DNA of 9,239 nt from Candidatus Margulisiibacteriota bacterium (GTDB lineage Bacteria; Margulisbacteria; WOR-1; JAKLHX01), in the NCBI GenBank assembly GCA_022709925.1, contig JAKLHX010000033.1:1-9239 (forward strand). Reading direction: 5' to 3'. The first letter of the stretch is position 1. The number at the start of each line of letters is the position of its first letter. Position numbers and translations under genes: made by a program. The notes below the pieces were generated by a model. The model ran no database searches and was not told the DNA's origin. It saw only the letters and a program-made list of their open reading frames with translations. This document shows positions 7,129 to 9,239 of the stretch, piece after piece.

Positions 7129-7498
7129 TGACCGCGGCATAATCGTCATATGGTTCCGGCGGCACTCTAAGACCTGCCGGAAGGAACCGCATAAAGCCTT
7201 TTGGACTATTTTCTTTCCAATATAATTTTCTTGCTTCCATGGTCGAACCTTTTTCATTGACGAACATTATTGAAGAACGTACGTTTGATGCGGCGATCTT
7301 TTTTTCTATGGATTTGCCGGGGCCTCCGCTGCCTATTATTATTATCGGCACCTGATATTTGTAGCACATTTCGGAGACACTCTCGGGGAGCTCTATAGTC
7401 TTTACGACCCTTCTTTCAAGCACTGCCTTGTCATCAAGAAGTACAGCAAGACCGGACTGATATTTGCCAGGGTCTATGGCCAAGATCGTTCCCGACAT
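7100..7498 (-). CDS. Small RuvC/YqgF-like (RNase H-fold) nuclease-family protein
   Basis: This 132-residue protein has the RNase H-fold pattern of the RuvC/YqgF superfamily. AIDPGKYQSGLAV carries the first acidic residue (D9), FVNEKGSTMEAR the second (E82), and PPEPYDDYAAVI the last (D118/D119). The stretch PKGFMRFLPAGLRVPPEPYDD resembles the small YqgF-like proteins of Cyanobacteria as I remember them. YqgF-type proteins are linked to pre-16S rRNA 5'-end processing, while RuvC cuts Holliday junctions; the short length favours the YqgF side, but the substrate is not shown by sequence. The ATG at 7498 has the strongest ribosome-binding site in the window, which overlaps the stop of the upstream DUF3084 gene. 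It is the last gene of the minus-strand operon and overlaps lnt by 29 bp. Confidence 0.8.
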   Translation of the reverse strand: MSGTILAIDPGKYQSGLAVLLDDKAVLERRVVKTIELPESVSEMCYKYQVPIIIIGSGGPGKSIEKKIAASNVRSSIMFVNEKGSTMEARKLYWKENSPKGFMRFLPAGLRVPPEPYDDYAAVIIGRRYLDK

Positions 7499-7505
7499 GG
7501 TATTT

Positions 7506-7511
7506 CTCCTT
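7506..7511 (-). promoter_or_regulatory. Strong Shine-Dalgarno site for the RuvC-like gene
   Basis: Read on the minus strand, 7511 to 7506 is AAGGAG, seven bases before the ATG at 7498, and it shares bases with the TAA of the DUF3084 gene (7512-7510). It shows the organism does use canonical ribosome-binding sites, in contrast to the SD-less first genes of the divergent pair. The arrangement suggests translational coupling. Confidence 0.85.
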
Positions 7512-8514
7512 AATTTGTTATTTTCAGGTCTATTTCCAGCGGCCCTACCGAAAATATGTCTTTCTGAGATATGACATTGAGCATGATATTCCTGTTCTTT
7601 GCTTTTATGGCCCTTGCGACCTCGAATATCCTGGAATAGGGGATAGTACCGACCGATCCGTCGGGTCCGGGCAGCATGCCTTTTTCGATGGCCCTTTCGT
7701 TGGTCTTTGACAGGATATCCTTTATCTTTTGTTCTATCTCTGCTGTCGGCGATGCGCCGTTGACGGGTTCTGTCAGTATCGTCTCTCCTTTTTTGAACAC
7801 CAGAAAGTTCTCAAACAGCTCAAAATGCACGGGGATCTCTTCCCCCAGTACAACGTTCCTTGCGGATACTATCCTGACGGCTATGCTTCCCGGATGTTTT
7901 GCGGCAAAATCCACGGCTTCGTCCAGCTCTTCCATAGCCATCACTATATAATGTTTTTTCTTGTCGCCCATTATTTTCCTTATGGCGGCATCCGTGTTGG
8001 AAAGTATCACCGAAAGTTTTTCTTTTGTTTCTGTCTTGTTCTCGTCTACGTCTATGACCGTGCTGGTCACGATGTCGTTCACCCTGAAAAGCAGCTGTCC
8101 CGACCTGGCGGTCTTTATTTCCTTTGACATCGCCTCTTTGGTCTTTTGAAGTTCAGAGATCTCTTTCTTTGAGTCGCTAAGGGTCTTTTTAAGGTCGTTG
8201 ATCTCGGCCGTAAGGGTCTCTTTTTCTGTCTTTATCTTTTCGAGCTCACTGCTTCTTTCGGAGATCATGCTTTTAAGCTTGTCCAGGCCGAACACCGCGG
8301 TCCTGACATCGGCAGAGAGCGAGAACAGTATTGTTCCTGTGAATATCGCGATCAAAGAGCCGGTGAGTATCGTTATCGCCATTGCCGTGTGGCGAGGTCT
8401 GAAGTTGAGAAGCGTCAGGCGTTTTCTGCCTATGTAGTGGCCGACGCGGTCGCCGACGAAAGCGATCGTTCCCGATACGACGATTATTACCAGTATGGTC
8501 TGAAGTGCGAACAT
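7510..8514 (-). CDS. DUF3084-family membrane-anchored coiled-coil protein
   Basis: This 334-residue protein matches the DUF3084 family, whose function is unknown as far as I recall. The diagnostic part is N-terminal: a first membrane helix (about 5-20), then GDRVGHYIGRKRLTLLNFRP (21-40), then RHTAMAITILTGSLI leading into a second helix (about 44-66). The basic loop should be cytoplasmic, placing the rest in the periplasm. Residues about 76-137 are a Lys/Glu-rich heptad-like coiled coil (LEKIKTEKETLTAEINDLKK and on), followed by a mixed alpha/beta C-terminal domain (about 138-334) with VRIVSARNVVLGEEIPVHFEL. The start lies two bases after the permease stop, with only a weak GGCGGGA before it, so coupled translation is likely. 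Its place between an LptF/G permease and a RuvC-like protein suggests an envelope role; periplasmic scaffolding is speculation. Confidence 0.85.
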   Translation of the reverse strand: MFALQTILVIIVVSGTIAFVGDRVGHYIGRKRLTLLNFRPRHTAMAITILTGSLIAIFTGTILFSLSADVRTAVFGLDKLKSMISERSSELEKIKTEKETLTAEINDLKKTLSDSKKEISELQKTKEAMSKEIKTARSGQLLFRVNDIVTSTVIDVDENKTETKEKLSVILSNTDAAIRKIMGDKKKHYIVMAMEELDEAVDFAAKHPGSIAVRIVSARNVVLGEEIPVHFELFENFLVFKKGETILTEPVNGASPTAEIEQKIKDILSKTNERAIEKGMLPGPDGSVGTIPYSRIFEVARAIKAKNRNIMLNVISQKDIFSVGPLEIDLKITN

Positions 8515-8516
8515 GT

Positions 8517-9239
8517 TTATTGTCCCGCCTTATATAATATCCATCCGCCTATTGATGCCGTGGCGACGTTCGGCAGCCATGCGGCGATGAAGGGAGATAT
8601 GACCTCTAGCTCTCCGGCCGCCATACCGACGAACATGAGCACATAATAAACGAAGATTATTATAACACTGATGCCGAGCCCTATCGAGGAAGACTTTCTC
8701 GTCGGGTTAAGCCCCAGAGGCGCTCCCAGGAGAGCAAAGACAAAGCATGCGAACGGGATCGCAAGCTTCATGTTCAGCTGTATCGACAGGTCGACGACGT
8801 TCTCTCCCATTTTTTTCTTGAGGTTTATATAGTCCCTGAGGGACCTGAAATTCATGTCTTCCGGGTTCTTGTTCCCGGCGTAGAGGTCGGCCGGCGAAAG
8901 TTTGAGCGTTATGTATTGTTCTTCGAACTTGATTATGTGCTTATATTCTCCTGTGTCGGACAGGAAATAGGTCGTGCCGTTCCTGAATATCCACCTGTCC
9001 TTGTCCCATTCCGCGGTCTTTGCGTTTATGAGCTGGCTCAACTGCCCGTCGTTGAACTCCTGTATTATCACTCCGGACATACGATCGCCTTCGGACTTCC
9101 TTGCGTAGAATATCCTTTTGAGCACGCCGTCCTGAAGCTCCGGCATGAAAACATTCTCCTGGATCTTAGGGGCTTTTTCTATCTTTGTCTGAAGGAGCAG
9201 TGTCTTTGTCGCGTGGTTCGCTTCGGGCACCACGATCTC
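8517..9239 (-). CDS. LptF/LptG-family lipopolysaccharide export permease, 5' part outside the window
   Basis: The visible 240 residues are the C-terminal part of an LptF/LptG (YjgP/YjgQ) permease, the inner-membrane subunit that with the LptB ATPase extracts lipopolysaccharide and passes it to LptC/LptA. The fragment opens with EIVVPEAN, usual just after the third membrane helix. A periplasmic beta-jellyroll-like region follows (about 15-125), then MNFRSLRDYINLKKKMGENV, and three membrane helices: about 158-177 (LAIPFACFVFALLGAPLGL), 184-206 (containing VYYVLMFVGMAAGE) and 213-235 (PFIAAWLPNVATASIGGW). A GTG at 9233 is internal, since the frame is open to the window edge. F versus G cannot be decided; lineages such as Cyanobacteria often have one such protein. 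It is upstream of, and probably co-transcribed with, the DUF3084 gene. Confidence 0.9.
   Translation of the reverse strand, partial: EIVVPEANHATKTLLLQTKIEKAPKIQENVFMPELQDGVLKRIFYARKSEGDRMSGVIIQEFNDGQLSQLINAKTAEWDKDRWIFRNGTTYFLSDTGEYKHIIKFEEQYITLKLSPADLYAGNKNPEDMNFRSLRDYINLKKKMGENVVDLSIQLNMKLAIPFACFVFALLGAPLGLNPTRKSSSIGLGISVIIIFVYYVLMFVGMAAGELEVISPFIAAWLPNVATASIGGWILYKAGQ

Noticed and set aside
7152..7188. Inverted repeats just downstream of the lnt stop (TTCCGGC at 7154-7160 with GCCGGAA at 7176-7182, and GGTTCC with GGAACC further out), considered as a terminator.
   Set aside because: No T run follows on either strand, and the bases encode a conserved-looking part of the RuvC-like protein. 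Seven-base inverted repeats with short loops are expected by chance more than ten times in a window this size.
7729..8127. Plus-strand open frame of 132 codons opposite the DUF3084 gene.
   Set aside because: No start context or family motif, and the opposite strand encodes a clear DUF3084 protein.
9231..9233. GTG as the start of the LptF/LptG permease.
   Set aside because: The reading frame is open to the window edge (Glu-Ile precede it) and the N-terminal membrane helices of the family are missing, so the true start is outside.

Overview
The window appears to be chromosomal DNA from an uncultivated Gram-negative (diderm) bacterium. LptD and an LptF/LptG-type permease imply an outer membrane with lipopolysaccharide or a related glycolipid. 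A DUF3084 protein next to a small RuvC/YqgF-like protein with a PPEPYDD ending is a combination I associate with Cyanobacteria and sister lineages such as Margulisbacteria (WOR-1). That placement is inferred from motifs remembered from these families; no search or tree was run. The DNA is almost fully coding: no stretch over 300 bases lacks a gene, and I see no tRNA, rRNA, CRISPR array, insertion sequence or phage gene.

Layout. Positions 1-220 (minus) hold the start of a PabA/TrpG glutamine amidotransferase gene that runs off the left edge. A 50-bp divergent promoter region (221-270) separates it from a plus-strand run: a FemX-type peptidoglycan aminoacyltransferase (271-1269), murE (1281-2765), lptD (2707-5046), a tyrosine-rich lipoprotein of unknown function (5048-5728) and lnt (5725-7128). 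Genes in this run overlap or nearly touch, so it is probably one operon. From the right edge comes a minus-strand run: an LptF/LptG permease (8517-9239, its start outside the window), a DUF3084 membrane coiled-coil protein (7510-8514) and the RuvC-like protein (7100-7498). The two runs converge and overlap tail to tail by 29 bp.

How the genes fit together. Most are about building the cell envelope. MurE adds the third residue of the peptidoglycan stem peptide, and the FemX protein probably adds a side branch to it. LptD inserts lipopolysaccharide in the outer membrane, and LptF/G is the inner-membrane end of the same export bridge. Lnt finishes lipoproteins, and one candidate client is encoded immediately before it. 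The main points for follow-up are: MurE has DDPH where the diaminopimelate-selecting motif DNPR is expected; Lnt seems to lack its C-terminal membrane helix; mature LptD has exactly two cysteines; the lipoprotein sits where an LptE partner would be useful; DUF3084 lies within an lpt-linked operon; and both divergent promoters place the predicted transcription start on the A of the ATG, suggesting leaderless mRNAs.
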